From: Coriobacteriia bacterium
GTDB taxonomy: Bacteria > Actinomycetota > Coriobacteriia > Anaerosomatales > PALSA-660
Reading direction: 5' to 3'
Length of the DNA stretch: 15,874 nucleotides
NCBI GenBank assembly: GCA_030652345.1
Contig: JAUSAU010000025.1
Coordinates: 1-15,874 of the forward strand
A program made the position numbers and the translations under genes. Position 1 is the first letter of the stretch; the number at the start of each line of letters is the position of its first letter. Shown here piece by piece: positions 14,331-15,874 of the stretch. The notes beneath the pieces are model-generated. The model saw only the letters and a program-made list of their open reading frames with translations. It made no database searches and was not told where the DNA came from.

Positions 14331-15611
14331 ATGGGTTTCGACGTCGCACGCTGGGTGATACGGAAGCTGAATCGCGGAGACGACGCGATCATGGATCGCG
14401 CTCTCGATGTGAGGCTGCTGCCCGCCCGGGGTCCCGCCAGCTGGTGGGCGGACCGACTCCGACTCCTTGCCACCGTCACGCTCACGGCGACCCGGCGCCG
14501 CTTCGCCCCATCGCCGCCGCTGCGCAGCGAGATAGTCGCCTACGACGTCGCGACATCATCGGGGTACCGCGAGCATCGCAGCTACTTCGTGCGGCATCAC
14601 TTCGGTGAGCCGCTCGACTTCGTGGGTCGCGGGGAGGAGCGTGTGCCCGGGACCGGCCGTGGCCCATGGCTGCGCTGGTATGCGCTGGGCATCGCCGCCG
14701 CGCTCCTCGCCTTGACCGACGTGTCGGATCGTCGCTACCGGTGGATCGGGTGGCTCCTGCTGGACGTACAGTCGATGGCCCGAGCGCTCCCGGGAATCAC
14801 GAAGGTCTACGTCTTCGGCCTCTACGATCGACGCTCATACCTCTTGACGACCTTCCTCGCGAAACACAGCCGCGTCGAGGTGATCCCCGTGTTCCAGAAC
14901 ATCCCCCTCTACCGGAACTGCCGGTTCTTCCACCTCGACATTCCGGTCGTCCTGACGTCCCGGGTCAACATCCCGGAAGTCGAGTTCTTCCGAGAGCAGG
15001 GCATATTCAAGAGCGCGGAATCCGTCTACCGCAGCGGCGAATACGTGTCAGACACGATCGACCTCGCTCCCACTGCCCCCACCTGCGACATCGGCTACTT
15101 CTCGTCGGGAGAGTGGGCGCGCATCGGCGGACTGTACATATCCCGCGACATCGAGGCGATTCGGAGAGGTGACCTGGCAGACAACGCCTACGCCGCGACG
15201 TCGCAGATGCTCATCGAGGCTCTCGCCCGCTACGCGCGGGAAAACGGGAGGACCCTCCGGCTCTACCCCCACCCGATGGAGCGCGGCCTGTGGGAGGAGC
15301 ACGGTATCGAGCCGCCGTATGTCGCGCTGGCAGACGGTGCCCGCGTGACGGTCGACCGGACCGGCAGCAACTCGAGGTCCAAGACGTTCGAGCCGCGTGT
15401 CGCCGTCTCGCTGCAATCGTCATTCATCTGGGAGAGGCTCGACCTCGGACTCGATAGCTCGTTCATCTACGCGTTCGCCGACCCGGAGCTCAACATATTC
15501 GACCGGGACTCACTCGGGCCGTTCATCGCCAATGTGTTCGACAGCCCACAGGAGATGGTCCGGATGGTCGATGAGGCGCTGCGAGGCGCGAGTGGCGGTG
15601 CGATCTCCTGA
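14331..15611 (+). CDS. Putative nonulosonic acid (legionaminyl/sialyl-like) transferase, family not recognised
   Basis: This is a 426-residue protein that I cannot assign to a named family. Three segments stand out: DIGYFSSGEW (253-262), LYPHPMER (311-318) with His314-Pro315, and VAVSLQSSFIWERL (357-370) with Ser363-Ser364. An His-Pro motif followed some 50 residues later by a Ser-Ser/Thr pair is the shared CMP-binding signature of bacterial GT-B sialyltransferases (GT38, GT52, GT80). The third shared motif, Asp/Glu-Asp/Glu-Gly, was not found in its usual place. Residues about 112-127 are hydrophobic and could contact the membrane; there is no signal peptide. The ATG is two bases after the legF stop, with GGAAGG about nine bases upstream. 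As the last gene after the CMP-transferase, it is the natural user of the CMP-sugar. It could also be another surface-glycan enzyme. Confidence 0.7.
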   Translation: MGFDVARWVIRKLNRGDDAIMDRALDVRLLPARGPASWWADRLRLLATVTLTATRRRFAPSPPLRSEIVAYDVATSSGYREHRSYFVRHHFGEPLDFVGRGEERVPGTGRGPWLRWYALGIAAALLALTDVSDRRYRWIGWLLLDVQSMARALPGITKVYVFGLYDRRSYLLTTFLAKHSRVEVIPVFQNIPLYRNCRFFHLDIPVVLTSRVNIPEVEFFREQGIFKSAESVYRSGEYVSDTIDLAPTAPTCDIGYFSSGEWARIGGLYISRDIEAIRRGDLADNAYAATSQMLIEALARYARENGRTLRLYPHPMERGLWEEHGIEPPYVALADGARVTVDRTGSNSRSKTFEPRVAVSLQSSFIWERLDLGLDSSFIYAFADPELNIFDRDSLGPFIANVFDSPQEMVRMVDEALRGASGGAIS

Positions 15612-15671
15612 CGTCCGACCGGGGAGGGGCTCCCCCGCATTGGATTCGGAAGCCCGATACCTCGAGGCAAA

Positions 15672-15709
15672 CGAACGCCCCGCTCGGATCACTCCGAGCG
15701 GGGCGTTCG
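15672..15709. terminator. Strong bidirectional hairpin terminator between the leg operon and ahcY
   Basis: A perfect 17-bp stem, arms 15672-15688 and 15693-15709, closes on the tetraloop TCAC. It sits 60 bases after the last operon gene and 25 bases after the ahcY stop, between convergent transcripts. On the minus strand it is followed by TTTGCC, a short U-run suiting ahcY termination. On the plus strand the tail is GC-rich, so termination there may be less efficient. Confidence 0.8.
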
Positions 15710-15734
15710 CGCGTGTCAGCCGAGGCTTCTGTGC

Positions 15735-15874
15735 CTAGACCGTGCCCTCGTTCCAGCTGGCGAGGTACTTCTCCTGCTCGGGGGTGAGCACGTCGATCTT
15801 GACGCCCATCGTCGCGAGCTTGAGCTTGGCGATGTTCGCGTCGATCTCGGCGGGCACCGGGTAGACGCCGGCCT
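15735..15874 (-). CDS. ahcY: Adenosylhomocysteinase, C-terminal end (cut by window edge)
   Basis: The last 45 codons of S-adenosylhomocysteine hydrolase are visible. This cytoplasmic NAD-dependent enzyme splits S-adenosylhomocysteine to adenosine and homocysteine, relieving inhibition of methyltransferases. The tail runs [16 protein letters not shown], then [24 protein letters not shown], matching the family's ending in which LTPEQ and YLxxW precede a Gly-Thr close to the C-terminus. It belongs to the shorter prokaryotic form that lacks the KPDHYRY tail seen in eukaryotic and many proteobacterial enzymes. The gene enters from the right edge, reading leftward and converging on the leg operon. 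With mtnA at the other end it gives a SAM-salvage frame around the surface-glycan block. Confidence 0.9.
   Translation of the reverse strand, partial: AGVYPVPAEIDANIAKLKLATMGVKIDVLTPEQEKYLASWNEGTV

Overview
The window comes from a high-GC bacterium. High GC throughout, good GGAGG-type ribosome binding sites and tightly overlapping genes suggest an actinobacterium (Actinomycetota), possibly a deep anaerobic lineage. There is no rRNA or marker gene here, so the taxonomy is a soft inference.

Layout. The left edge (1-553, minus strand) holds the N-terminal half of mtnA (methylthioribose-1-phosphate isomerase). The right edge (15735-15874, minus strand) holds the last 45 codons of ahcY (adenosylhomocysteinase). 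Both belong to S-adenosylmethionine by-product salvage, and both read leftward. Between them is about 15 kb of surface and extracellular genes. Two large secreted proteins lie on the minus strand. One is a 1048-residue protein with an L-type lectin domain, Ig/cadherin-like domains and a seven-repeat beta-propeller (706-3852). The other is a 713-residue M6-family metalloprotease with a PPC domain (3968-6109). They share a similar C-terminal module. A 287-bp divergent control region (6110-6396) separates them from plus-strand glycan genes.

The plus-strand block starts with a Wzx-type flippase (6397-7965). After a good sigma-70 promoter (7981-8009) comes a tightly packed nonulosonic acid operon: legB dehydratase, legC aminotransferase, a ptmE-like CBS/nucleotidyltransferase, legI synthase, legG hydrolysing 2-epimerase, legF CMP-transferase, and a 426-residue protein not assigned to a named family. 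Together these encode most of a legionaminic acid pathway of the GDP-linked kind known from Campylobacter, ending in a CMP-activated sugar. No LegH-type N-acetyltransferase, PtmA/PtmF equivalent, polymerase or initiating sugar transferase is present.

The final gene has an His-Pro motif and a downstream Ser-Ser motif spaced as in bacterial sialyltransferases of the GT-B type. It is the best candidate for the transferase that uses the CMP-sugar, and it is the most interesting object in the window. A 17-bp perfect hairpin (15672-15709) separates the operon from the convergent ahcY. All other long open frames are antisense or frame-shifted shadows of these genes, as expected at this GC content.
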